DNA of 13,680 nucleotides from CAZPBC01 sp964584775 (GCA_964584775.1 CAZPBC010000050.1:1-13680), one strand, 5' to 3'; positions 1 through 8,800 are shown, counted from the stretch's first letter. Translations and numbers: made by a program. Notes: generated by a model from the sequence alone, not told the origin.

Positions 1-279
1 TTTCATTCAAGGATTTTCTTGAATTCTGAATTTACATACCAAATGATACACCACCAAATTGGAGGCACCTTAGGGCTAGGTCTGCTATTCAAAGGTTTTA
101 GAAGTCATGTCGGAAAGCTTATCACCAGGCCCGGAGAGAAAAGAATCGCCATCGCTCTTTTAAATCTTGAGGAGGAGGATAAAGATACGAAAGACACTCC
201 ACCACCGCTTCCCTATCGAAAAGGGGATCCCCTCCCTCCCCTTCCTCCTCGCAACCGTAGGAGCACTAAAACAGCCTAA
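1..279 (+). CDS. Possible 3' end of an unrecognised gene with a proline-rich C-terminus (partial)
   Basis: Frame 1 is open from the first base to a TAA at 277-279, giving 92 residues with no start visible, so any gene would begin left of the window. I recognise no family. The first 45 or so residues are mixed hydrophobic and basic; residues 56-64 are acidic and lysine-rich (EEEDKDTKD); residues 66-84 are proline-rich with PPPLPYR and LPPLPPR; the tail is basic (RNRRSTKTA). An open frame of this length would arise by chance about 1% of the time per frame, so coding is plausible but not proven. Support comes from context: a good plus-strand terminator sits 62 nt after the stop. Against it, the composition is unlike the pel proteins and a codon run rich in CCT/CCC can come from non-coding pyrimidine tracts. 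It would converge on the pel operon. A TTG at 19 could serve as an internal start, but has no clear ribosome binding site. Confidence 0.33.
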   Translation, partial: FHSRIFLNSEFTYQMIHHQIGGTLGLGLLFKGFRSHVGKLITRPGEKRIAIALLNLEEEDKDTKDTPPPLPYRKGDPLPPLPPRNRRSTKTA

Positions 280-320
280 AGCTGAGGGTTTGATGAAACA
301 CCCAGGCTAAAAGTGAGCCT
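273..320 (+). other. Possible mutually exclusive RNA stems upstream of the terminator
   Basis: AGGCT at 304-308 can pair with AGCCT at 273-277, enclosing a smaller GGGT (286-289)/ACCC (300-303) stem, or with AGCCT at 316-320 across a 7-nt loop. The two pairings exclude each other, which resembles an attenuator or a folded 3' untranslated region. However, no plus-strand gene follows, because the next gene converges, so a regulatory switch makes little sense here. The stems are only 4-5 bp and could be chance. If real, a structured 3' UTR of the upstream plus-strand transcript is the likeliest reading. Confidence 0.2.
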
Positions 321-340
321 TGAGTTTCGAAATGAATACA

Positions 341-372
341 CCTCCTCTTTTTTGAAAAGGGGAGGTTTTTTT
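341..372 (+). terminator. Rho-independent terminator, plus-strand direction
   Basis: Arms CCTCCTCTTTT (341-351) and AAAAGGGGAGG (355-365) form an 11-bp stem with one U-G wobble and a 3-nt loop (TTG), followed by seven T (366-372). On the plus strand this is a textbook intrinsic terminator. On the minus strand the wobble becomes a C/A mismatch and the bases after the stem are TGTATTC, not a T tract. It therefore mainly ends rightward transcripts entering from the left edge and only weakly serves the pel operon, whose last stop lies 30 nt away at 402. It may also shield pel mRNA 3' ends as a stable hairpin. Confidence 0.8.
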
Positions 373-401
373 ATCCAAGATATTTGATGAACAACCCCAG
401 C

Positions 402-1811
402 CTATGCCGTTTCTGTTTGTGGGAGCTGCATGCGCGCGTTGACGATGTTGCGGGTGATGAAGGTGTGGTAAGGAAGGCGTCGCATGTAGCGCTCAGCGAT
501 GACAGCTGCAACGAAGAAGGAGACGACAGTAGAGAGGGTGAAGCCGGATCCGTAGGCAGGGAAACCGATTTGGAGGGTAATCAAGGTAAAGATCATGTTG
601 GTGAAGAAGAAGACCGCATTGATGATCAGGACGTCCCTTCTGTTATCAAAGTAGGAGAGTAGAATGATAAAGACGAGGACCATCACCTGGAAGCTCGCAC
701 CCACCACGGCAAAGCGGAAGATGGAGAGCTGGAGGAGGTTCAGGTTGAGGAACTCGAGAAGGCCAGGTGCGGTGAAGAGAGTGATCACACAGATCGTTCC
801 CTGGAGGATGATCAAGTTGCGCCCATGGGTCATGATGTTTTGCATCATCTTGTTGTGATTTTTCTCAATCCGGCTGAGTGGATCGTGCTGAAGGACTCCC
901 CGGTAAAAGCGGACGTAGGTGCGGAAGAAGGAGGTCTCTTCTGCGAGTAGAAAGAGGGCTAGGGCTGGGATGATGGTGAGGTAAGCGATGAACATGGAGA
1001 TATCATACTCAGGGTAGGTCACAAGGCCGCTTTCCAGCACACGGCGTTCAGGAGAGAACCACATGATCCATTTGTCGACCCAGATCGCAAGGTTATAGAA
1101 TGTTCCAGCGAGGCCGACCTGCCAGTAGTTCTTCAAGTACTTTAAGAAACGGAATGGGCTGGTAATTTTATGGGGGTACTCGGTCAAGATCAGAGCGATA
1201 AATGAGGCGAGGATGAAACCAAGACCGACATCAAATCCAAAGGTGAGACCCTCCGCGCCAAACTCCCCTGTCAGGAAGTAGGCAGAGACGCCTCCAAGGA
1301 GCATCCCCATCACGAACGACCAGGTGATGCCCGAGTAGTATTTCAGGGAGGAGATGAAGACCATCGAAAGCCAGATTCCTGAGATCAAGAGGAAGTTAAT
1401 CACAGAGAGGATGGCAAGAAGAGGAGAGAGTGTCACCACTTGGAAGTAGAAAAAGAGAGCGAGCGGAAGTGTCGCAAAAAACTGCACGACAAGGCCTCCA
1501 ATCAGAAGGCTGCTCGCCTCTTCGACATCTTCACGGAAGATGCAGTCGGCCAGGTATCGGGTTGAAATCATGACGATCGGCGAAGTCAAGACAAGTGAAA
1601 ACGAGAAGTTGTAGAGGACAATCGTCCGGAACTCCTCGACCATGTCGGTCAATCTCCAAAACTCTCCGATAAAGAAAAAGGCCCAGACAGCAAAGATCGT
1701 GAGGAGCCAGGGGCCAGAGGAGGCAAAAATCGCATGAAAGTAGGCGGAGATTGTGCCTGTTAAATCCCCTCTTCTCGTCAGTCTACGTAGAACAAATCCT
1801 ATCCCTGCCAT
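402..1811 (-). CDS. pelG: PelG, polytopic inner-membrane Pel transporter-like protein
   Basis: A 469-residue polytopic protein, close to the usual PelG length of about 456. The N-terminus, MAGIGFVLRRLTRRGDL followed by a SSGPW motif at 31-35, is the PelG signature. About 12 hydrophobic segments are visible, roughly at 25-49, 64-83, 101-123, 127-153, 160-180, 188-209, 229-250, 270-290, 330-348, 361-386, 394-415 and 420-440. PelG belongs to the MATE/Wzx-like (MOP) flippase superfamily and, in Pseudomonas, works with PelD and PelE in the inner membrane to move the growing Pel chain to the periplasm. A long cytoplasmic-type loop (about 291-329) is rich in basic residues. The ATG at 1811 has GGAGAG six bases upstream, inside pelF, and the 13-nt overlap with pelF suggests translational coupling. 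It is the last gene of the operon. No truncation or frameshift is seen. Confidence 0.96.
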   Translation of the reverse strand: MAGIGFVLRRLTRRGDLTGTISAYFHAIFASSGPWLLTIFAVWAFFFIGEFWRLTDMVEEFRTIVLYNFSFSLVLTSPIVMISTRYLADCIFREDVEEASSLLIGGLVVQFFATLPLALFFYFQVVTLSPLLAILSVINFLLISGIWLSMVFISSLKYYSGITWSFVMGMLLGGVSAYFLTGEFGAEGLTFGFDVGLGFILASFIALILTEYPHKITSPFRFLKYLKNYWQVGLAGTFYNLAIWVDKWIMWFSPERRVLESGLVTYPEYDISMFIAYLTIIPALALFLLAEETSFFRTYVRFYRGVLQHDPLSRIEKNHNKMMQNIMTHGRNLIILQGTICVITLFTAPGLLEFLNLNLLQLSIFRFAVVGASFQVMVLVFIILLSYFDNRRDVLIINAVFFFTNMIFTLITLQIGFPAYGSGFTLSTVVSFFVAAVIAERYMRRLPYHTFITRNIVNARMQLPQTETA

Positions 1812-3325
1812 GCGAGACTCTCCACTTTCTTGTCGGTTCTAGATTGATCGATATACTTTTGGTAGAGCGCTTCATACGCCGCATCTTGGTCTTTTGCCTG
1901 ATAGTAGGTATGCACACGCTCTTTAGCGGCTTGGCTACACTTTTCGTAGTGTTCAGGTTCGGTGAGTAGCTTCGTGACCTCTTCAGCGATCGCTTGAGGG
2001 TGGGCGAGCGGACAGATCGCTCCAGCCGGTCCGAGCCTCGGCTCTTCATCGCTGCGGCCGGTCAACATCTCGCTAATGGCTCCCACATTGGTTGCAACGG
2101 AGGGGATGCCAACAGCTCCCGCTTCTAACACGGAGAGAGGTTGCACCTCACTAATACTGGAGAGAACTAGAACATCGATCTTACCCAGGTAATCGTTGAT
2201 GTCGACCAAACCTGTGAACTCGACTGTCTCCTTCAAGCCCATCTCTTCGACCATCTCAAGGCATTCAAAGTAGTAGTGCTCATCCTCATCCCAAGCACCA
2301 AGAATATAGGCTTTGAGGTGAGGAATCTGTTCTCTGACTAGATTCGCAGCTTGGATGAAGCTTTTGACATCTTTCACAGGAACCACACGGCCGATTAACG
2401 CTATGGTCGGTGGATTATCTGCGGGGCGTGGTTTGAGGTGGATGCTGTCGATATCGATACCGTTCGGAATGATGGAGATCTTTTCTGGTTCGGCACCGTC
2501 CATGATCTGCATCTCTTTGTTTCCTTCATAGAGGGTGATAATCTCATCTGCCGCTTGGTAAGTGAGGCGGGAGTATCCCTCGAAGGTATCGACCCAAAAG
2601 TCTTTCAAATCGCGGATATACATGGGTTTATCCACAGCGAGGTCCATCGCCTTAAAATCGTTCAACCACTGTGCAGCTGTGATCTCAATCCGTCGCTCAT
2701 TCGTATAGATCCCGTGTTCGGTAAGGAGGCAAGGCTTGCCCGTTTCTGCTTTCGCACGGGCGAGGAAGAGTCCCCCATACCCTGTACAGAGAGCGTGGTA
2801 GACTTTTGCTTTTGGCATTTCTGCAAGCAGAACGGTATAGAATCCAGACAGCAGTCCTTTCCAAGACCAGAAGTAGTTGAGGAAGCTCGAATCCCCCATC
2901 GCAGAGTTATACATCCGTACGAGCATCCTCCACGCGCGAAGCGAGTTGAGAAGGATCTCTTCCCCGAGCGGCTCTCCTTCACGGTCCAGTACGTTTAAAA
3001 TCTCTTCCAGGTGTTTCGTCTTTGCTCGGTATTGGATATTGAGAACGTTCCGCTCGATGACATTAAAGAGCTCGCTCTCTTCTTTTTCTGAAATCTCTTT
3101 CACCCCTTCAGGAAGCCTCTGGAGGTGGATGTTTTGAATTGAAACCACGTTGTCAGGCAGCGTGTAGCGCAGTTCGGGCTGAAAGTCCGGAGGAAGTAGA
3201 CAGACCAGGGAGAACTTGAGGTGGCTTTGCGCCTTGATCAATGCATGGGTCCAAGAAGAGACACCCCCAGTGATATAAGGGTAGGTTCCTTCTAGAAAGA
3301 GGCAAATATCTGCTTCTTCAGCCAT
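1799..3325 (-). CDS. pelF: PelF, cytoplasmic GT4-family glycosyltransferase
   Basis: A 508-residue, two-domain GT-B glycosyltransferase, the Pel polymerising enzyme and the same size as known PelF proteins (about 507). The N-terminal loop EGTYPYITGGVSSW (12-25) is characteristic of PelF, as is TEHGIYTNERRIEI (202-215). The C-terminal nucleotide-sugar domain shows IPNGID (286-291), IGRVVPVKDV (311-320, with K318 as the likely phosphate-binding lysine) and the GT4 EX7E motif, E393 to E401 in SEVQPLSVLE. No signal peptide or membrane segment is visible, so it acts in the cytoplasm, presumably docked on the PelD/E/G complex. The donor sugar cannot be read from sequence; UDP-hexose or UDP-HexNAc is expected. 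The ATG at 3325 has GGAGAG five bases upstream and overlaps the end of pelE by 8 nt; its 3' end overlaps pelG by 13 nt. All catalytic motifs are present, so it should be active. Confidence 0.97.
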   Translation of the reverse strand: MAEEADICLFLEGTYPYITGGVSSWTHALIKAQSHLKFSLVCLLPPDFQPELRYTLPDNVVSIQNIHLQRLPEGVKEISEKEESELFNVIERNVLNIQYRAKTKHLEEILNVLDREGEPLGEEILLNSLRAWRMLVRMYNSAMGDSSFLNYFWSWKGLLSGFYTVLLAEMPKAKVYHALCTGYGGLFLARAKAETGKPCLLTEHGIYTNERRIEITAAQWLNDFKAMDLAVDKPMYIRDLKDFWVDTFEGYSRLTYQAADEIITLYEGNKEMQIMDGAEPEKISIIPNGIDIDSIHLKPRPADNPPTIALIGRVVPVKDVKSFIQAANLVREQIPHLKAYILGAWDEDEHYYFECLEMVEEMGLKETVEFTGLVDINDYLGKIDVLVLSSISEVQPLSVLEAGAVGIPSVATNVGAISEMLTGRSDEEPRLGPAGAICPLAHPQAIAEEVTKLLTEPEHYEKCSQAAKERVHTYYQAKDQDAAYEALYQKYIDQSRTDKKVESLAWQG

Positions 3326-4439
3326 AAATTCTCTCCGAAAGCTTTTTCATATCTTCCACACCCGACCAAGTAAAAACCTTCTCTTCAAAATCCATCGGGT
3401 CATCAACATCAACGAGATTTAGAAGGTGATCAAAGTGCACTTTTGTGAGCTGTCTCATTGCTCCGTAGTTCCCTAGTAAGAAGAAGACTTCCATGAGGCG
3501 CATATAGACTTTTCTTGTGTGGGTCTCATCATCACTAGCAAGGATGACAAGCAGCTCTTTCGCTTTTTCAATCTCACCGAGTTCCATAAAGAGCTCAGCA
3601 AGGTGGAAGCGCACTTCATGGTCATCTTTTAGAAGAGTTAGGTAGTGCTCGTAGGCAAGGGCTGCCTCTTCTCGCATTTTGATAATGCGGGACTCGTCAT
3701 AAAATTCTGAGTTAGCATACTCCTCACAGTGGCGTGCGTAGCGGAAGACCAGAGGTGCATTCGTCATGTCCTCCTCGACCTCTTTCTTCAACTCCAGGTA
3801 TTTATCGTGGTAACTCTCTTCTAAATAAGAGATCGCCGTGGCCGCTAGGACTCGCACAGCGTTGTTGTCATCGTCGGCAGCGAGCTTAAAGGAGGGAATG
3901 AACTCGGGTGAGAAGAAGCGGAGCATCTTATCGATAGCGACCATCTTCTGTTCATCGGTTCCATAGGTCATGACATCGTTGAAAGGAACGGCATAAGCGG
4001 TGTCGCTTGTCTCCTCCATCCCGTAGATGATCCGCTCGTAGATTTTTTGTCGAAGAGGGATCTTCAGACGTGGCATGATCGAGGCAATCAGGTTGGAGAT
4101 CGGCTCCGTCACCATCACATAGAAGCGGTAGAGGATGAGGGCAAGGGCTGCAAGGCCAGCGCCAAAGACACCCATCGAACCCACTAAAATCATAGCGAGG
4201 ATGACAAAGCGGAGGTCCCACTCTTTTTTGCTGAAATACCGGATGAGTAGATAACCCGTTCCCATGATCAGCAAGTGGATCAAAAAGAAGACAGGCCAGG
4301 AGATCACACGGTCCCAGAGGAACCAGATCGCAAAGGCTTCGAAGATAAAGAAGAATAATGAGACGAGAAGAGATTTCCCAAAATCCTCACGGACGATGAG
4401 CTCCTCTTCCTTCTGATCTACCTCTTCAATAAATTCCAA
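3318..4439 (-). CDS. pelE: PelE-like inner-membrane TPR/HEAT-type protein
   Basis: Assigned as PelE from position between pelD and pelF and from architecture; local motifs alone would not be decisive. Counting from the GTG at 4448 (376 residues), hydrophobic segments lie at about 27-45, 52-71 and 79-111, followed by a soluble helical domain. Residues 158-208 look like HEAT-type helix pairs, with a DEQKMVAIDKML and VRVLAATAIS pattern. Residues 229-345 look like TPRs, for example AYEHYL, HLAELFMELGEIEKAKELL and MEVFFLLGNYGAM. Pseudomonas PelE is 329 residues with two membrane segments and TPRs, and binds PelD. I prefer the TTG at 4439 (373 residues) because the GTG at 4448 overlaps the Shine-Dalgarno sequence itself. 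The gene ends 8 nt inside pelF. The soluble part probably recruits PelD and PelF on the cytoplasmic face. Confidence 0.85.
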   Translation of the reverse strand: MEFIEEVDQKEEELIVREDFGKSLLVSLFFFIFEAFAIWFLWDRVISWPVFFLIHLLIMGTGYLLIRYFSKKEWDLRFVILAMILVGSMGVFGAGLAALALILYRFYVMVTEPISNLIASIMPRLKIPLRQKIYERIIYGMEETSDTAYAVPFNDVMTYGTDEQKMVAIDKMLRFFSPEFIPSFKLAADDDNNAVRVLAATAISYLEESYHDKYLELKKEVEEDMTNAPLVFRYARHCEEYANSEFYDESRIIKMREEAALAYEHYLTLLKDDHEVRFHLAELFMELGEIEKAKELLVILASDDETHTRKVYMRLMEVFFLLGNYGAMRQLTKVHFDHLLNLVDVDDPMDFEEKVFTWSGVEDMKKLSERIYG

Positions 4440-4444
4440 AACGG

Positions 4445-4452
4445 TCACCTCT
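4445..4452 (-). promoter_or_regulatory. pelE ribosome binding site deciding its start
   Basis: Reading leftward, AGAGGTGA contains a 7-nt match (GAGGTGA) to the extended Shine-Dalgarno consensus. A GTG at 4448-4446 is embedded in it, with no ribosome site of its own upstream. The TTG at 4439-4437 follows the GAGG core by 8 nt, which is ideal spacing. The site begins just after the pelD stop (TAA at 4457-4455), so ribosomes ending pelD could reload here. Confidence 0.6.
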
Positions 4453-4454
4453 AA

Positions 4455-5810
4455 TTAATCTAACGACTGCACAGCCGTGATGATTTTATGCTCTTTAAAC
4501 TCAGGCATTCCTTCTAGCTCTTTAGCTGCCGATTCCACGGCCTGTTTCACCGCTGCTTCCTTCATTGCTGGTGCGAGAAGGTGCAGGTGGAGACCGGGCT
4601 TCTCAGAGGTGTGGATCGTGACTTCGCTCGGGAAGTGGCGTCGAAGCGTGTTAAAGAGAAGCGCGTGCTTGCTCTTAAACTCTTCATCCGACACCTCTCC
4701 TTCGGAGCGGAACTCCACTTGGAAGAAGGGAAGGTTATGTTCGATACAGAACTTCTTATAGACCCCTCTCAGCACTTCAAGGAGGGCATGAGACATGCAT
4801 CCCACCTCTTCACCAGAGTACACGGTATTATCGACCATAAACTGGAACTTCTTTGCATTCGCAAAGGTCGTTCCAATCAGCCCGCAAATGGTCGAGCAGA
4901 TTTCAATGTTACTCACGCTCATGTCTTCGAAGGGAAGTTCTTCAATTTTAAGCATCCCGTAGATCTTTTGACTCTCTTTATCGATGATAGGACAAGCGAG
5001 AACCCCCTCACCATCGAGAATGAGCTCATCATCCGCATTGACCGCCGTAACCATCCGTTTTCTAGAAAGCAGAGCTTGAGTCAGTGGGTGATCGAGGCCG
5101 AAGCGGCGGCTATAGTTTTCACGGTCGGACCACCCCTCACAGACGCTCGCTTCAAAGCCGTTGTCATCAAAAGCAAACACAGAGAACTTCGTCGGTTGGA
5201 TCGTTTGCTCGATAAACTCGGTCATGGACAGAAAGATCTGAGCAGGGTTCATGGACTCGAGGCTTTTGAGCGCGTTGTAGGCTGTGGCGAGCGAGCGCAC
5301 TTGACCCGCGAGGCGCATCTCAATCCCCTCTTTCTTGTCACGCAGCGTTTCGTAAGCATAGGCAATAGTGTCAGCCTGCTCGATGGCTTCGTCCGCCTCT
5401 TTTTTGAGACGGTCTCGGTCCGCCTCTTGTCGCATACGGATTTCGCCAAGGAAGGTAGAGGCGGCAATCCACATAATAGGGTTCGCCGCAAGACTGAGTC
5501 GGTACTCAAAAAGCGACTGGTTGAACTTGATCTCAGGAACGTTCCAAACATAGAGAAAGAGTGTCGCAAGGAGACTCGCCATGATCCCTTCGTTGGTCCC
5601 ATATTGGACAGTCACTGTGAGGACAATGATCCAAAAGGGATGGGGGCTGACATTGATAAATCGGTCTCCATCGCCAAAGATGAAGCTTGCGAGGGTGACA
5701 ACGACCAAGAAGATCAGTGTTTCGTAGATCGCTGAAAGACGCATCCCAAAGAGGTAGCGAGGCTTCTCCTCATACCCCTCTTCAGTCGCCATTTTTTCTA
5801 CTCTTTCCAT
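4455..5810 (-). CDS. pelD: PelD, inner-membrane GAF/degenerate-GGDEF Pel regulator, c-di-GMP site apparently absent
   Basis: A 451-residue protein, very close to Pseudomonas PelD (455). Four membrane segments lie at about 28-46, 56-71, 74-95 and 104-121. A charged helical linker (about 123-185) follows, then a GAF domain (about 187-318) and a short C-terminal domain (335-451) whose end (HLHLLAP then an alanine-rich helix) resembles a degenerate GGDEF fold. In Pseudomonas, PelD binds c-di-GMP through an RxxD I-site in this last domain and thereby switches on synthesis. Here no RxxD occurs between 335 and 451; the place expected for it, just before SEKPG (402-406), reads FPSE (393-396). Membrane anchoring and partner binding therefore look conserved while c-di-GMP control looks lost or altered. 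The ATG at 5810 has AAGG seven bases upstream, 13 nt after pelB; an in-frame ATG at codon 7 is a weaker alternative. pelE follows after 6 nt. Confidence 0.9.
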   Translation of the reverse strand: MERVEKMATEEGYEEKPRYLFGMRLSAIYETLIFLVVVTLASFIFGDGDRFINVSPHPFWIIVLTVTVQYGTNEGIMASLLATLFLYVWNVPEIKFNQSLFEYRLSLAANPIMWIAASTFLGEIRMRQEADRDRLKKEADEAIEQADTIAYAYETLRDKKEGIEMRLAGQVRSLATAYNALKSLESMNPAQIFLSMTEFIEQTIQPTKFSVFAFDDNGFEASVCEGWSDRENYSRRFGLDHPLTQALLSRKRMVTAVNADDELILDGEGVLACPIIDKESQKIYGMLKIEELPFEDMSVSNIEICSTICGLIGTTFANAKKFQFMVDNTVYSGEEVGCMSHALLEVLRGVYKKFCIEHNLPFFQVEFRSEGEVSDEEFKSKHALLFNTLRRHFPSEVTIHTSEKPGLHLHLLAPAMKEAAVKQAVESAAKELEGMPEFKEHKIITAVQSLD

Positions 5811-5823
5811 TTCTTTACCTTCA

Positions 5824-8800
5824 CTAATAATTCATTCTGATCGTCCCAATCACACGGTCTCTCGACTCGTCTGCAAACTGGGTACTTCTCGTGTGTAAAT
5901 ATTCAAGGGCTGCTTCTACATGTCCTTTTCGACCTGCGAAGAAGCTGGCTCCCCAGATCGGCACGACAGGTCCGTCCGAGAGTCGATCGTAACTTCCTCC
6001 AAAGAGACCCTCAAAGCGGAAGCACCGTGTAAATGGCTTGATAATCAACAAGCTCATGGTGTGTGTTTCACGGCTTTGAATGTCCATTGGAGTCACAATC
6101 TGACCGACGTTATTGATAATTCTTTTCAAGCTCGCTACATACTGCGCATCGAGGGCGTAGTTGAAGAAGATGTCTCCATCTTGGCCGAGTCCATAAACGA
6201 GGCGTGTGTAGCGTGGAATACGGTAAAAGAGTCCTGCCTGGACGACATAGGTTGCTGCCGCATTTTGCACATCTTTCAGGTGGTACCAAACCGGTCCACC
6301 ACCCCCAAAGAGGGTGAGATACTGTTTGAAGTTGAGCGTTCTCATGAGCTGGAAGCGGTCCTCAACCCCATGCCAGATGATCGTCTGGGTGAAGTCCCAG
6401 GTCGCGTGGTGGTAACGGATGCGGGCCCAGGCGTCACCGAGGGAATCTTTGCGATAAAGGTAGAGTCCAGCACCCGGTGTCTGGTGAGAGAAGTAAGCGG
6501 ACACTTCCGCTTCGACACCGTTTTTAAACTTCGCGTTGGCTGCGACCTCTCCCCTTACACGTGCATCCCAGAACTTGAAGTTGGTTGAGTTCCAGAAGTT
6601 GACGGCATTGAAGAGGCGCATTTCGTCTGTTCCAACCCCAAAGCGGACAGCCACGTGACGGTTGAGATTCTGTTGCCAGATGACATTGTATCTCGACTCG
6701 TACTGGAACGATCCCGACCAGAGATCTTCTCGGTCAGCTTGAAGGAAGGAGTAGTGGTCATACAGGACATCTCTCCACTGCTGTGGGAAGACGTCGTTGT
6801 CAGGGTCCATCTCGTGGGCACACTCAAACCAGTCCATGGCTGTGTAGTCGTGGCCGATCTCCCGCTCGATTTCCCCTTTCAAACCGACAATACGTGGTTC
6901 ATCAGGGTACTTTTCTAGCAGGTGGTTGACAAAGCAGTTGGCTGTGCGGAATTCACGCATGGTTTTATAGAGACGGAAGCGCGCGATGTCGGCGTTTCTC
7001 TCTAGGAGGTAGCGCGAGTGCTCATCGAGTTCTGTCTCTTTCGACATATCGATACGGTTGAGCATCTCTTCAGCGCAACACCATTTCTCCAGGTCGATGA
7101 ACATGTTCGCAAACTCAGTCAAGAAGGCCACGTTATGGGGCTGCTCTTCAAGAATCTCGTGGTAAAGAAGAATCGCCGTTCCGGGGTCTCTCATACGAAA
7201 GTAGAGCTGAGCGAGGGTCGCTTTTTGATAGACATTGAGCTCTTCTTTCTCTAAGAGCATCTGCATGGCACATGGATAGAAGCGCATCTGAGCGACTTTA
7301 TAGTGTTGGTAGAGCCAGTAGATCTCCCCAGTATAGTAGTAGCCCAGGTAGTCGGGGTTATCTGTGCAGAGGTAGCGTTCAAAATAGTCGAGCGACTGCC
7401 AGTAACGGCTACGCACGAAGGTGGTCATCCCGATTCCTTTCAGTGCATCCGCATCTTCAGGATTGACAGCAAGCACACGCTGATAGGCAAGTTCAGCTTG
7501 ATCGAAGAGGTCGAGCTCTTGAGCTAACGTACCGAGTTTTAGCAAAGACACATCTTGCACGTCAGAGTCGATAAGCTCAGTCAGCACCGTCGCCAGCTTA
7601 TCCCGTTGGTTAGAGAGTTGGAGGGCTTCGATGTAAAGGAAGGCCACCTCTGGATGTTTCCAGTCAGAGCCCGCTGCTATCGTTGCCGCTTCAGCAGGAT
7701 GGCCATTGTAAAGAAGGTACCCTACCCAGCCCGCAAGATCGTCTCCTTCTGTTCCTGTTGCCTCGGTGACGACCCAGTCCATCTGTTTTGGAGTCAGCTC
7801 TTTACCCCAAATATCGAGAAGGGTTTGGGTATCTCCACTTTCGAAGGGTTTCCCTTTCGCTGTCACGACTAGAATTTTTTCAGCTTCGGGCTTGAACTTG
7901 TGGTCGACAAGGGTGAAGGCATACTGTCGGAGCTTTTTCTCCCCCACTTTCTGTTGGATCGCTCGGTCGATAAACTCGTTCAGCTCTCCCAAGTAGGTCT
8001 CGTTCGATTTTGCGCCGAGCATGTAGACATAAAAATAGGTATCTTGGACGTTGATTCCCTGCTTTTCAATCTTCCGGACAATCTCCAAGGCTTTTTGGGT
8101 CTTCCCGTTGGCAGCGTAAGCACGAGCCAGGAGCAGCTCATCGACAGGAGCTTCTCTTTTAGAAACCAGGGCACGAGCGATACGGAGTTCGAGCTCAGGG
8201 TGTTGGTTTCTTTCAGCGATGATGAAAAGGGTTCTAAGCGTGTCCGAATTTCCAAGGTCGTAGGCTTGGAGGCGACGGAAGAGCTCGTCCGACTCCCCCC
8301 TAGCGGCAAGAACATAGGTTTGAGCGCGGAGATAGGTGGAGCGGCGGAATCCAGGTGGAATTTCATAATCAGCGAGCATGTTTTCGAAACGGTCAGTCAA
8401 TCCAAGCTCGATATAGAGCTCACCAACACTATCCAAGAGATCCGGATCGACCGACTCGAGGCTTGTCACTGGCTCGAGAAGAGTAACAGCAAGGCTTCGG
8501 TTGACAGAAGAGACGAGGCGAGCGAGCTCCAGTCTTTCATCCACTGTGAAATCTTTATCTAGCTTAAGCTCCTCAAGGGCATTTTTCTTTCCTTCTGTGA
8601 GGAACATCAACCCAATACGGAAGACAGGGTGTGTTTCAAGGTACTCTTCCCCAAGGTTATTCTCTAGGCGCTTGGCATCCTCAACATCTCCACGCGATAG
8701 GAAAAGGTCGATCATCGTGATCATCTGGCGGTCGGAGATATCGTCGAAATTGAGAACGTCGAACATCTTGTCGACGACTTCTTTGTACTCTCTCTCTTTA

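Noticed and set aside
223..232. The palindrome GGGGATCCCC
   Set aside because: It is a single 10-bp palindrome without T tract, flanking repeats or a partner copy. It may be only a restriction-type sequence or chance in a C-rich stretch.
131..300. Short minus-strand open frames, such as one of 47 codons ending at the TGA near 133
   Set aside because: No ATG start, no ribosome site and no recognisable domain. They would be a further gene after pelG, but a stop and the hairpin separate them from it.
4581..5735. A 384-codon open frame on the plus strand, antisense to pelD
   Set aside because: It mirrors pelD, has no ribosome site or recognisable domain, and is rich in H, R and E as expected from the complement of ordinary coding sequence. 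PelD fits a known family in length and domains.
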